This document shows positions 8,087 through 16,673 of a stretch of DNA of 52,774 nt, one piece after another. Made by a program: the position numbers and the translations under genes. Below the pieces are notes generated by a model. The model did not search any database. It was not told where the DNA came from and saw only the letters and a program-made list of their open reading frames with translations. Source of the stretch: Erythrobacteraceae bacterium (GTDB lineage: Bacteria; Pseudomonadota; Alphaproteobacteria; Sphingomonadales; Sphingomonadaceae); assembly GCA_024642525.1 (NCBI GenBank), contig JAHEAX010000015.1, positions 1-52,774 on the forward strand, in the 5' to 3' direction. Numbering within the stretch: the stretch's first letter is position 1; every line of letters begins with the position of its first letter.

Positions 8087-8618
8087 AGAAATGCTGGCAT
8101 GGTATGCCAAGGTTTTCGGGGCCACCCTGCAGTATCAGAACCCGGCGCTGGCCTTCCTGACCTTTGATGATGAACACCACCGCTTCGCCTTTGCCGACCT
8201 GGATGTCATCCGGCCCGACGATGGCATTGAAAAAGATGATCGGGGGCTGATCGGCGTCGACCATGTGGCATGGGAATATCCGTCGATGCGCGCACTTCTG
8301 GAAAATTATGAAGAGCTGAAAGACAGTGGCATCATCCCTTATTGGGCAGTAAACCATGGGATGAGCGCGTCGCTGTATTATGCCGACCCCGATGGCAACC
8401 AGATGGAATTTTCAGTGGATGTCTATCCCACCAAGGAAGAATGCACGGCATATTTCAAGGGCGAGGATATTGGCCAGAACCCGGTCGGGACGGAATATGA
8501 TCCTGATGAATGGCTTGCCCGCCTGCGCGCAGGCACGCCGGAAGCGGAGCTGCTGAAAATGGACTTCACCGCGCCTGTCTCCCCCATCCGCGGGGCGATG
8601 ATGGAAGCATCTGCCTGA
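8031..8618 (+). CDS. VOC-family (glyoxalase/extradiol dioxygenase-like) metalloprotein
   Basis: The protein is 195 aa from ATG 8031, with AGGAGA 6 bases upstream. It has two beta-alpha-beta-beta-beta modules of the vicinal oxygen chelate fold. Candidate metal ligands are His10 (GLVHVVYR), His78 (GVDHVAWEY) and Glu126 (DGNQMEFSV), the His-His-Glu pattern of extradiol dioxygenase-like VOC enzymes. The tail with YDPDEWLARLRAG is typical of that subgroup. It may act on a catechol- or quinone-like substrate, which would suit neighbouring SnoaL proteins; this is inference. The 125 bases after it hold no convincing gene. Confidence 0.85.
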   Translation: MPVAPNGLVHVVYRTRRFEEMLAWYAKVFGATLQYQNPALAFLTFDDEHHRFAFADLDVIRPDDGIEKDDRGLIGVDHVAWEYPSMRALLENYEELKDSGIIPYWAVNHGMSASLYYADPDGNQMEFSVDVYPTKEECTAYFKGEDIGQNPVGTEYDPDEWLARLRAGTPEAELLKMDFTAPVSPIRGAMMEASA

Positions 8619-8743
8619 CCAAGGCATTCCTGCGGGCGGCAGAAATGGCCCATTCCTTCGGCGCTGCGGTGTATATCGGGGTGGACTGGTGGCGGTTCGG
8701 CACTAAGTAACCCTTCGATGAAGCTGAAGATGGAATACCCAGC

Positions 8744-9691
8744 ATGACCGGCGAAGCTGCTTTGCCCATTAGCGTTGCTGCGCTGTACAAGTTTGCGCCC
8801 ATGCCGGATCGTCAAATCCGCCAGTCTGAACTTGCGCGCCTGTGCGAAGAACAGGCGGTCAAAGGCACCTTGCTGATCGCGGCAGAGGGCATCAATGGCA
8901 CTATTGCCGGCAGTGACGAGGGGATTGGCGAAGTGCTTTCGGGCATCCGCCGGTTTGCCGGTTTCGAAGACCTGGAAGTCAAATTCTCGCGAGCGGCATC
9001 CATGCCGTTCCACCGCATGAAAGTTCGCATAAAGCCTGAAATCGTGACGATGGGGCAGCCCGATATCGATCCGCTGGTTAATGTAGGCCAATATGTGGAG
9101 CCGGAAGACTGGAATGCGCTGATTAGCGACCCCGGCACCATAGTAATCGATACGCGGAACGATTATGAAACACAGGTCGGCACTTTTACCGGCGCAATCG
9201 ATCCCGGTCTGAAAACATTTCGCGAATTCCCTGAATGGTTCCGCGCAGAGCGCGACCGGCTGATGCAAGGCGATACGCCGCCCAAAGTGGCAATGTTCTG
9301 CACCGGCGGTATCCGGTGCGAAAAATCCACTGCATTCCTGAAATCGGAAGGGGTGGACGAGGTTTTTCACCTGAAGGGCGGCATCCTCAAATATCTCGAA
9401 ACAGTCGAGGAAGACGAATCCCTGTGGGAAGGCGAATGCTTCGTTTTCGACCAGCGGGTAACGGTGGGCCACGGCCTTTCACTGGGGTCTTATGATTTGT
9501 GCCATGCCTGCCGCCGGCCCATATCGGCAGAAGCGGCAGTGTCTGAATATTATGAAGAAGGGGTCAGTTGCCCCGGCTGCTATGACGAACGAACTGATGC
9601 GCAGCGCGCCGGTTATCGTGAGCGCCAGAAACAGGAAATGAAAGCTGCCGAAGCAGGTGTGCCGCATGTGGGCGCACGCCTGAAGAAATGA
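8744..9691 (+). CDS. trhO: tRNA uridine-34 hydroxylase TrhO (rhodanese-like, YceA family)
   Basis: The protein is 315 aa. It has an N-terminal acylphosphatase-like domain, then a rhodanese domain with the catalytic loop CTGGIRCEK starting at Cys186, and a C-terminal two-CxxC module (Cys253/256 and Cys276/279). This is the full layout of TrhO, which hydroxylates U34 to ho5U in tRNA using prephenate-independent oxygen chemistry. The motif AAEGINGTIAGS near residue 47 is diagnostic of the family. Its stop overlaps the next start (ATGA). Confidence 0.93.
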   Translation: MTGEAALPISVAALYKFAPMPDRQIRQSELARLCEEQAVKGTLLIAAEGINGTIAGSDEGIGEVLSGIRRFAGFEDLEVKFSRAASMPFHRMKVRIKPEIVTMGQPDIDPLVNVGQYVEPEDWNALISDPGTIVIDTRNDYETQVGTFTGAIDPGLKTFREFPEWFRAERDRLMQGDTPPKVAMFCTGGIRCEKSTAFLKSEGVDEVFHLKGGILKYLETVEEDESLWEGECFVFDQRVTVGHGLSLGSYDLCHACRRPISAEAAVSEYYEEGVSCPGCYDERTDAQRAGYRERQKQEMKAAEAGVPHVGARLKK

Positions 9692-10314
9692 CCGATCTGC
9701 CGATCCTCTACAGCTTCCGCCGCTGCCCATACGCCATGCGCGCGAGGCTGGCCTTGCTGGTGAGCGGAACGACCTGCGCAATTCGCGAAGTGAAACTGTC
9801 GGCCAAGCCCGATGCGCTGGTCGAGGCATCGCCCAAGTCAACTGTCCCCGTGCTGGTTCTGGCAGATGGTGAAGTGGTGGATGAAAGCATCACCATCATG
9901 CGCCGCGCGCTCGAACTGAACGATCCTGAAGGCTGGCTGGAGCGGCAGGACACAGCATTGATCGAGCAGAATGATGGCCCGTTCAAGCACCATCTTGACC
10001 GTTACAAATACAGCAACCGGCATGATACCGACCCGCTGGCGCACCGCGAGGCGGCGATGGAAATCTTGCACGCTCTCGATGCACGGCTGGAAGGGCAGGC
10101 CAATTTGTCAGGCGAGGCGCGGGGCATGACCGACATGGCCATAATGCCCTTTGTCCGGCAATTTGCCGCGACGGACCGTGAATGGTTTGCAAGCCAGCCC
10201 CTGCCGCGCCTCCACAAATGGCTGGCTGGCCACTTGGAAACCCCCTTGTTCAAAGGGGTGATGATGAAGCTGACGCCATGGGCTGAAGGCGACCCGCAAA
10301 CTAACTTCGCTTAA
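9688..10314 (+). CDS. Glutathione S-transferase family protein
   Basis: The protein is 208 aa. The thioredoxin-like N-terminal domain has a CPYA active-site motif at Cys13, as in Cys-type (omega/beta-like) GSTs. TVPVLVLADGEVVDES follows with the cis-Pro and glutathione gamma-Glu-binding pattern, and the C-terminal domain is all-helical. It probably acts as a glutathione-dependent reductase or transferase in the cytoplasm. The ATGA overlap with trhO indicates co-translation. Confidence 0.88.
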   Translation: MTDLPILYSFRRCPYAMRARLALLVSGTTCAIREVKLSAKPDALVEASPKSTVPVLVLADGEVVDESITIMRRALELNDPEGWLERQDTALIEQNDGPFKHHLDRYKYSNRHDTDPLAHREAAMEILHALDARLEGQANLSGEARGMTDMAIMPFVRQFAATDREWFASQPLPRLHKWLAGHLETPLFKGVMMKLTPWAEGDPQTNFA

Positions 10315-10337
10315 CGAGGCGCACTTATGCAGTAGTC

Positions 10338-12164
10338 TCAGCCATCGGCGCGAATGCGGCGCATGAAGCTTTCGACATGGTTGCGCAGGTTTGCAGCTTG
10401 TCCTTCAAGGTCGGTAGCGGAATTGAGCACCTGCGCCGCAGCGGCACCGGTCGCCAGCGAACTTTCCCGTACATTGGAAATGCTGGATGAAACCTCGCCG
10501 CTGCTGCGCGCTGCAAGGTCGATGCTGCGGGCAAGATCCTGCCCGGCGACGGACTGCTGGTCCACGGCAGAGGCAATGGAGATGGCGGTCGTTTCCAGCT
10601 GCTGCACCTGTTCACCGATGGAACGCAGGGCATGGACACCGTCGTTGGTGGAATCCTGCATTGCGCGGATCTGGTCAGCGACTTCCTGCGTGGCGCGGCT
10701 GGTCTGTGCGGCCAGTTCCTTCACTTCAGAAGCGACCACTGCAAAACCGCGTCCCGCTTCGCCGCCCCGGGCCGCTTCGATTGACGCATTGAGGGCCAGA
10801 AGGTTCGTGCGCCGGGCGATGGACTGGATCAACTCGACAATCTGACCCACCTGCGATGCAGCTTCGGACAGGGTCGACATTTTCACATCGGCCAAATCGG
10901 CAGATTCCGATGCCTTGCGGGCAAGTTCGGCCGAAGTTGCTGCCTGACGGCTGATTTCACCGATCGACATTGCAAATTCGTCGCTCGCTGCTGCGGCTGC
11001 GGTCACTCCGGTGGATGCTTCCTGCATGGAATGGGCAACGCGGCTCGCCTGGGCAGAGGAGCTTTCAGCCGATGCGGCCATGGCGCCAGCAGTGGTCTTG
11101 AGCTGGGTCGAGGCTGCAGCAACGCTGCTGACCACATCGCCAACGGTCTGTTCGAATTTGCTGGCCATGCGGGTGAGGATTTCAGCCTGACGCTCACGCT
11201 GCTTTTCACGCTCGCGTTCGGCATCGACCTGCATTTCCAGTTCGATCTTGGCGGCTTCTGCCCTTTCGGTGCTGAGCTTTTCATAACGCCACGCCACCCT
11301 GCGGAAGATGTCGAGAGCGCGGGCCATGTCGCCTATTTCGTCGGAGCGGTGTTCGAATGGAACCTCGATTTCCTTTTCGCCGGTCGAAAGCTTTTTCATG
11401 GATGCCGTCAGCCGCTGGATAGCGTCAGATATATCCTTGGTCAGGAAGCGTGAGCCTGCTGCCGCAACGGCAACGGCCAATGCGCCGATCAACCCGAGGA
11501 TGACGAGCAGGCCATAGAAGAAGCGGAAGCCGGAAGCCTCGGATGCCTCTGCCGCGGACACAAAATCGGCCTTGATATCGTGCGCCTGGCTGGACAGCGA
11601 CGCGCCCGATGCAGCGATTGCATCGCTCATGCCCGTGATGGTCGCAGGGCGGGCATTGGCCTGCGCTGCATTGGCCAGAGTGGTGATCTGCTGCGCAAAT
11701 TCGCCCGTCTGCAACTGGAATTCGCTGATCCGCGATTGCAGCCCCGTATCACCATTTGCCGCAGCAACCGAAAGGTTGGCGAGCAATCCCTGTGCCTTGT
11801 CCATCGCTGCTTCGGCGCTGGCGGCATCGGTTGCATTGCCGGTCGCGGCCGTGCGCGCCGCTGCAAAACGGGCATCGGCGAGATGCGCGCCCAGATCGGC
11901 CGAAGCCAGCGATGCAAGGTTCAGCAGTCGGTGTTCTTCATAGCGTGCATCAAGCTGTTGCAGGCCAATGACCAGCGTCAGCGCGGTGACACCCATCACC
12001 GCGAAGTTTGCGCGCGAGAAAAGACGCAGCTTGCCACTGATGGAAAGGCGCGAAAATGCGCCTCGAATGTCGAGTTTTTTTGTCTCGCGGCTGGCCTGAA
12101 CAGGTGCCTCGACGACATCTTCGTTGGTGACGATATCATTCACCATATGCTCAAGCGCGCTCAT
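10338..12164 (-). CDS. Methyl-accepting chemotaxis protein
   Basis: The protein is 608 aa. A 50-residue cytoplasmic N-terminus precedes TM1 (about 52-69), a helical periplasmic sensor (70-213), TM2 (215-236), a HAMP domain (237-290) and an MA signalling domain whose hairpin tip is [20 protein letters not shown]. It should couple ligand sensing to the CheA-CheW array. The C-terminus ends RRIRADG with no CheR/CheB tether pentapeptide. Its start overlaps the stop of the GGDEF-EAL gene (12161-12164), and GGGAAG lies upstream. Confidence 0.95.
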   Translation of the reverse strand: MSALEHMVNDIVTNEDVVEAPVQASRETKKLDIRGAFSRLSISGKLRLFSRANFAVMGVTALTLVIGLQQLDARYEEHRLLNLASLASADLGAHLADARFAAARTAATGNATDAASAEAAMDKAQGLLANLSVAAANGDTGLQSRISEFQLQTGEFAQQITTLANAAQANARPATITGMSDAIAASGASLSSQAHDIKADFVSAAEASEASGFRFFYGLLVILGLIGALAVAVAAAGSRFLTKDISDAIQRLTASMKKLSTGEKEIEVPFEHRSDEIGDMARALDIFRRVAWRYEKLSTERAEAAKIELEMQVDAEREREKQRERQAEILTRMASKFEQTVGDVVSSVAAASTQLKTTAGAMAASAESSSAQASRVAHSMQEASTGVTAAAAASDEFAMSIGEISRQAATSAELARKASESADLADVKMSTLSEAASQVGQIVELIQSIARRTNLLALNASIEAARGGEAGRGFAVVASEVKELAAQTSRATQEVADQIRAMQDSTNDGVHALRSIGEQVQQLETTAISIASAVDQQSVAGQDLARSIDLAARSSGEVSSSISNVRESSLATGAAAAQVLNSATDLEGQAANLRNHVESFMRRIRADG

Positions 12165-13702
12165 GCTATTTTCTTCCCATTTTCATCACGGTCGCATTCG
12201 AAGGGGCTGGCCGGAAGCAGCAGGTGCTGCTGGATTTCTTCTGGAGGCATGGGGCGGAAATAGAGCCACCCCTGTATCTGGTCGCACCCGGCCGACCTGA
12301 CGAGATCGGCCTGTGCCTGTGTTTCAACGCCTTCCGCGGTGACATCCATCTTAAGCGCGCGAGCCATCGAAATGCTCGACAGCATCATTGCGCGCGAACT
12401 TTCATCGCCTGCGGAATCTATTACCAGCGAACGGTCGAGCTTCAGCTTCTGGAACCGGAACTGGCGCAGGAAACCGATGGAGGCATAGCCTGTGCCAAAA
12501 TCATCCAGCACCACGCTCACCCCGAAGCCGCGAATAATATCGAGGCTTCTTTCCGCCACCACCGGATCAAGCACGAGGCAGGTCTCGGTAATTTCCAGTT
12601 CCAGCCGTTCGGGCGGAAAGCCGATTTCCTCGATAATATTGCCCAGCTGGATAGGGAATTCGGGGTTGCGCAATTGCGCTGCGGAGATGTTTACCGACAG
12701 CTTGATGTTACCCCAGGCGAGCGCGTCGCCGCAGGCCACGCGCAGCACCCACAGGCCGATGGAATTGATGAGGCCGGATTCCTCGGCAATCGGGATGAAT
12801 ACATTGGGGCCAATGGCTTTGCCGTCAGGCCGGATCCATCGAAGCAAAGCCTCTACAGCAACGACATTGCGGTTCTTTGCATCTACCAGCGGTTGGTAAT
12901 GCACCTTGAATTCTTCGTTGAGCAGCGCGTTGCGCAGCTCGTTATCCATATCGCGCAGGGCTTCCAGGTTCCGGTCGAAATCATCACGGAACCAGCTGCA
13001 CCGCATCTTTCCGCCGCGTTTGGAAACATACATCGCCACGTCGGCGCGGCGCAGCAGTTCGGATGAACTGTGCTGTTCAGCGCCGGTGGCGCGGGCAAGG
13101 CCGATGCTGGCACCAATGCCAATCCGGCGGTCTTCAATCGCGATCGGCTGGCTGAGACGTTCAAGCAGTGCGCGGCAGATACCTTCAAGGATCGTGCCCG
13201 ATATCGGCCCTGACATTGTGAGGGCGAATTCGTCGCCGCCAAGGCGGTAGGTGCTAGCATTACCATTACACACTTCGCGCAAAAGTTGGGCGACTTCCTT
13301 GATGACATTGTCGCCCACCAGGTGACCGTAAAGGTCATTCACCATCTTGAACCCGTCGAGGTCGATGAGTGCCACTGCGACTTCCTCACCGCGTTCCAAG
13401 ATGGCTTGCGTATCGTGATGAAGGGCGCGGCGGTTGGGCAGCAGGCTGAGGCTGTCTGTGCGGCCGAGATTTTCCAGCCGTGTCACATTATCGAGGCCCA
13501 TGCGGAACAGCATGGTGGCAGCAAGTGCGTATATCGTAATGCCGCCAACCAACAGCGCAGATGCAGTCGCGAGCGGTATGTTTCCACTGATAATCAGCAG
13601 TCCGGCAAGCAGCATGAAAATGCAGGTCAGCACCGCCAGGGGCGCAATAACCATAGCCTTGGGGTTCAATCCCGATTTCTTCAGAAATTTGAACACCTGC
13701 AC
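12161..13702 (-). CDS. GGDEF-EAL c-di-GMP turnover protein
   Basis: The protein is about 513 aa. Two membrane helices (about 16-38 and 45-67) are followed by a GGDEF domain with the intact signature GGDEF at 155-159 and an EAL domain with EALLRW at 284-289, LEITE and DDFGTGYAS. Both cyclase and phosphodiesterase motifs look complete, so it could be bifunctional or biased. The annotated GTG at 13702 abuts a GGGGGG run; GTG at 13696 has better spacing and may be the true start. It is co-transcribed with the downstream MCP gene. Confidence 0.93.
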   Translation of the reverse strand: MQVFKFLKKSGLNPKAMVIAPLAVLTCIFMLLAGLLIISGNIPLATASALLVGGITIYALAATMLFRMGLDNVTRLENLGRTDSLSLLPNRRALHHDTQAILERGEEVAVALIDLDGFKMVNDLYGHLVGDNVIKEVAQLLREVCNGNASTYRLGGDEFALTMSGPISGTILEGICRALLERLSQPIAIEDRRIGIGASIGLARATGAEQHSSSELLRRADVAMYVSKRGGKMRCSWFRDDFDRNLEALRDMDNELRNALLNEEFKVHYQPLVDAKNRNVVAVEALLRWIRPDGKAIGPNVFIPIAEESGLINSIGLWVLRVACGDALAWGNIKLSVNISAAQLRNPEFPIQLGNIIEEIGFPPERLELEITETCLVLDPVVAERSLDIIRGFGVSVVLDDFGTGYASIGFLRQFRFQKLKLDRSLVIDSAGDESSRAMMLSSISMARALKMDVTAEGVETQAQADLVRSAGCDQIQGWLYFRPMPPEEIQQHLLLPASPFECDRDENGKKIA

Positions 13703-13739
13703 CCCCCAAGGTCGAGAGACTAATCTCTCTTCAGAAGCA

Positions 13740-13770
13740 CTTAACGTGCTGTGCCTAAAGAAGCGTTAAG
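13740..13770. promoter_or_regulatory. Inverted TTAACG pair before the GGDEF-EAL gene
   Basis: CTTAACG (13740-13746) and CGTTAAG (13764-13770) are perfect inverted repeats 17 bases apart, in the 92-base gap between cheR and the GGDEF-EAL gene. Each arm contains TTAAC, the core of alphaproteobacterial CtrA half-sites. A second small stem, GAGAGA/TCTCTC (13714-13729), lies closer to the start. They could form an operator or a weak terminator after cheR. Confidence 0.35.
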
Positions 13771-13794
13771 TTGCAGTTTACCCTCGGATTTCGC

Positions 13795-14700
13795 TCAAAC
13801 AGCGCCAAGCACATCGGCTGCGGGCTGGAACTTCTCAGTGCTGCGCGAAGGGCGGTTGGCTGTGCGGCTGGTTACCGAATTGGGGAACGCGCGGCCATAC
13901 AGCCCCTGCATTCCCTTCACGGGTTCGAAATTGCCCGTGCGCCCCACTGTCGTTTCGCCAGCACCCAGCATCAGGTAGCCGTCATGTGCCATGCTTTGCG
14001 CCAGACGTTCGAAGGCGCGTTCACGGGTGGGGGCATCGAAATAGAGAAGGACATTGCGGCACAGCACCAGGTCGTATCGCTGAAGATCCTCGACGGGGTC
14101 GAGAATGTTCCTGACCTTGAAGCGGACCATTTTCTGCAATTTCGGGCTGGCTTTCCAGCCTTGCGGGGTTTCTTCGAAATGGGTGATCATCTGGCTTACG
14201 CCCAGACCGCGCTGGATTTCGAACTGGGTGTAGCGCGCCTGTTTCGCGGCCGAAATGGCGCGGGTGGAAATATCCGTCCCGTGAATTTCAATGTCCCAAT
14301 CGGCCCAGCGTTGGGGCTGTTCGGCAAATATCATCGCCAGCGAAAGGGCTTCCTGCCCGGTCGAACACCCAGCCGACCAGATCGAAAGTTTTTTGGTGTC
14401 GGCCCGCTTTTCTGCCAGCTTCCTCAACGCATTACGGTCAAGCAGTTCGAACATCACGCGGTCGCGGAAGAAATAGGTTTCGTTGTTGAGCAATGCTTCG
14501 ACGACCTGCTGGGCCAGTTCATCCCCCTTGGGTTCTGCCAACAGGCATACCAGTTGGTCGACATTGCTGATGCCGCGTTCACGGAAAATGCCGGACAAAG
14601 CCGAACCCACTCGCCAGCGGCGGCCTTCGGTCAATTGCTGGCCTGAACGCGCCGTCAGAAGATCGGCAATGATCTTGTGCGAGATATCGCTCACTTCCAT
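13795..14700 (-). CDS. cheR: Chemotaxis protein methyltransferase CheR
   Basis: The protein is 301 aa from ATG 14700; the longer form would overlap cheB by over 100 bases. The N-terminal helical domain carries NNETYFFRD (72-80). The SAM-binding domain has SAGCSTGQEALS (109-120), HGTDIS and LVLCRNVLLYFD. It methylates glutamates on MCPs for adaptation. The extreme C-terminus (after 275) is a disordered Ser/Arg-rich tail. It overlaps the end of cheB by 10 bases. Confidence 0.95.
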   Translation of the reverse strand: MEVSDISHKIIADLLTARSGQQLTEGRRWRVGSALSGIFRERGISNVDQLVCLLAEPKGDELAQQVVEALLNNETYFFRDRVMFELLDRNALRKLAEKRADTKKLSIWSAGCSTGQEALSLAMIFAEQPQRWADWDIEIHGTDISTRAISAAKQARYTQFEIQRGLGVSQMITHFEETPQGWKASPKLQKMVRFKVRNILDPVEDLQRYDLVLCRNVLLYFDAPTRERAFERLAQSMAHDGYLMLGAGETTVGRTGNFEPVKGMQGLYGRAFPNSVTSRTANRPSRSTEKFQPAADVLGAV

Positions 14701-15797
14701 GCCGCTGCTCCGGCATAGGTGGCAATCTTGGCGGCAATGGCCTCGGGCGGAAGAATGGCCGATGTCAGCCCTGCTTCGGTCACGGCGCGGGGCATGCCCC
14801 ACACAGCGCAGCTTGCTTCGTCCTGGGCGATGATTGCGCCGCCTGCGGCAACCAGCTTGGCAGCGCCTTCCGCGCCATCGCGGCCCATGCCTGAAAGAAC
14901 AATGCCCAGCGCCTGGCTGCCAACTGTATCAGCCAGCGTTTCGAACATCGGGTCGACCGATGGCGTGCAGCCGCTGGCGACACGATAGTGGCCGATGGTC
15001 GTGCACAGCTGTCCGCCGATCTTTGAAATCTGCATGTGGCCATCGCCCGGCGCCACCAGGATGGTGCCGCGTTCAATGCGTGTGCGATCACCGGCGACCA
15101 GTGCCTTGCGGCTGCCTGCAACTTCCAGCTGGCGTGCGAACACGTTGATGAAGGATTCCGGCAGGTGCTGGGTCACCAGAATGGGAATGTCGATCTGGCG
15201 CGGCAGATTGCGCAACAGGATGCACAAGGCGTGGATGCCGCCTGTGGATGCGCCAATTGCCAGCACCTGCGGCGGCATCTTTGCCGAAGGCCGCAACGGC
15301 GGCTGATGTGGCTCTGTGGGCGCTGTTTCGGCATTGGCAGGAGTGCGGCGCGGGCAAAGCGCCCTGATCTTGCCCAGAAGGGCGACCCTGTAAGCCTGGT
15401 CAAACCCGCCGGAACGAGGCTTGAGCATGGTATCGGCTGCGCCCATCTGCAGCGCGGCCAGTGTATGTTCTGCGCCGTCTTCGGTCAGCGAGGATACGAC
15501 CAGCACCTGCGCGCCATTGGCCTTGGCCAGGATCTTGGGCAAGGCATCGAGGCCGCCCATGCCCGGCATTTCGAGGTCGAGCAGGATGACATCGACAGTA
15601 ATGTTGGAAAGTTCAGCCAGCGCCAGTTCCGCGCTGCTGGCCTTGGCCACGATCTGGAAACCTTGTGCCTCGTCAATGATGCGTGACAGGACCGTGCGGA
15701 CGATCAGCGAATCGTCCACGATCATCACCCGCACATCGGGCCGCGTCTGGCGCGGGCGGGGCGGGGAAGGCCACGCAGGATCGAGAGGGGAAGTCAC
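14691..15797 (-). CDS. cheB: Chemotaxis response regulator methylesterase CheB
   Basis: The protein is 368 aa from GTG 15797, preceded by GAGGG 8 bases upstream; a TTG at 15821 would overlap cheY. The receiver domain has the phospho-acceptor Asp74 (LLDLEMPGMGG) and the acidic pair in IVDDS. A Pro-rich linker leads to the methylesterase domain with the catalytic triad Ser184 (GASTGG), His211 (TQHLP) and Asp307 (GMGRDGAEG). It demethylates MCPs when phosphorylated by CheA. It is spaced 10 bases from cheY. Confidence 0.95.
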   Translation of the reverse strand: MTSPLDPAWPSPPRPRQTRPDVRVMIVDDSLIVRTVLSRIIDEAQGFQIVAKASSAELALAELSNITVDVILLDLEMPGMGGLDALPKILAKANGAQVLVVSSLTEDGAEHTLAALQMGAADTMLKPRSGGFDQAYRVALLGKIRALCPRRTPANAETAPTEPHQPPLRPSAKMPPQVLAIGASTGGIHALCILLRNLPRQIDIPILVTQHLPESFINVFARQLEVAGSRKALVAGDRTRIERGTILVAPGDGHMQISKIGGQLCTTIGHYRVASGCTPSVDPMFETLADTVGSQALGIVLSGMGRDGAEGAAKLVAAGGAIIAQDEASCAVWGMPRAVTEAGLTSAILPPEAIAAKIATYAGAAAWK

Positions 15798-15807
15798 GGC
15801 CTGGCCC

Positions 15808-16173
15808 TCAGGCCATGCCAACCAGCTGCAATTTGATCTGCAGCGTTTCGTGATCGAAAGGCTTCATGACATATTCGTCTGCACCGGCGCTGATGGCTTC
15901 GCGGATATGGGCGATGTCATTTTCGGTGGTGCAGAAAACCACCTTGGGTTTGTCACCACCGCTGCGCAGTCGCAGTTGTGTGATGAATTCGATTCCGGTC
16001 ATGACCGGCATATTCCAGTCCAGCAGGACGACATCGGGCATGGCTGCTTCGCAGCGTTCAAGTCCGTCACGGCCGTTTTCGGCTTCGTCGACTTCAAATC
16101 CCAATGATTCCAGTATGTGCCGAGAAACCTTGCGAATTACGCGCGAATCATCGACGATGAGGCAGCTTTTCAT
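15808..16173 (-). CDS. cheY: Single-domain response regulator CheY
   Basis: The protein is 121 aa, a lone receiver domain. Asp8-Asp9 (VDDSRVI), phospho-acceptor Asp52 (LLDWNMPVMTG), Thr in FCTTEND and Lys in VMKPFD are all present. When phosphorylated by CheA it would bind the flagellar switch. No cheZ is present in this operon. It is separated from cheW by 53 bases that contain TTAACC at 16202-16207. Confidence 0.95.
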   Translation of the reverse strand: MKSCLIVDDSRVIRKVSRHILESLGFEVDEAENGRDGLERCEAAMPDVVLLDWNMPVMTGIEFITQLRLRSGGDKPKVVFCTTENDIAHIREAISAGADEYVMKPFDHETLQIKLQLVGMA

Positions 16174-16226
16174 GGATGCGATCCCTTGTTATGTGTTGCC
16201 TTTAACCTGTTGAAGTAACCAATCAC

Positions 16227-16673
16227 TTAAGCCGCCAGTCCGCGCATGGCCTGATCAGGCCCCGCAACCATTTTTGCGATATCGACCAGCAGCGCAGGTT
16301 CGCCGTCAGTTTCCACCATTCCTACAGCAACGCGTTCCCACGCTTCGCCAAATCCGCCCGGAACAGGGCGGGGAAGCGAGCGCGCTTCGACTACATCTTC
16401 AACCGCATCGACCAGCAATGCATAAGGGTGGCCCCCCACTTCCACCACGGCCGCACGGCTGTCTGTGGCAGTATCGCCTGTCAGGCCGAGCGAACGTCGG
16501 CAGTCGATTACCGTGAGTGACTGGCTGCGAAGGGCAGTCAGTCCGGCAATGAAATCCGGTGCGCGCGGCACTGGATGGATGACTTCGGTTTCGATCACTG
16601 CCTGCACTTCGACAGCGCGAAATGCGGCGCGGCGTCCGGCAATCACGGTCATGACCAGTAATTCGTCCATCAT
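16227..16673 (-). CDS. cheW: Chemotaxis coupling protein CheW
   Basis: The protein is 148 aa and consists of one CheW (SH3-like) domain, with VPRAPDFIAGLTALRSQSLTV-type core strands and GHPYALLVDAVEDVV. It links MCPs to CheA. Its ATG overlaps the cheA stop (16670-16673), which couples their translation. Confidence 0.93.
   Translation of the reverse strand: MMDELLVMTVIAGRRAAFRAVEVQAVIETEVIHPVPRAPDFIAGLTALRSQSLTVIDCRRSLGLTGDTATDSRAAVVEVGGHPYALLVDAVEDVVEARSLPRPVPGGFGEAWERVAVGMVETDGEPALLVDIAKMVAGPDQAMRGLAA

Noticed and set aside
8639-8710. Short ORF between the VOC gene and trhO
   Set aside because: 23 codons, no ribosome binding site and no conserved pattern.
8423-9472. A 349-codon open frame antisense to trhO
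   Set aside because: The TrhO catalytic and zinc motifs are on the plus strand; the antisense frame has no recognisable motif.
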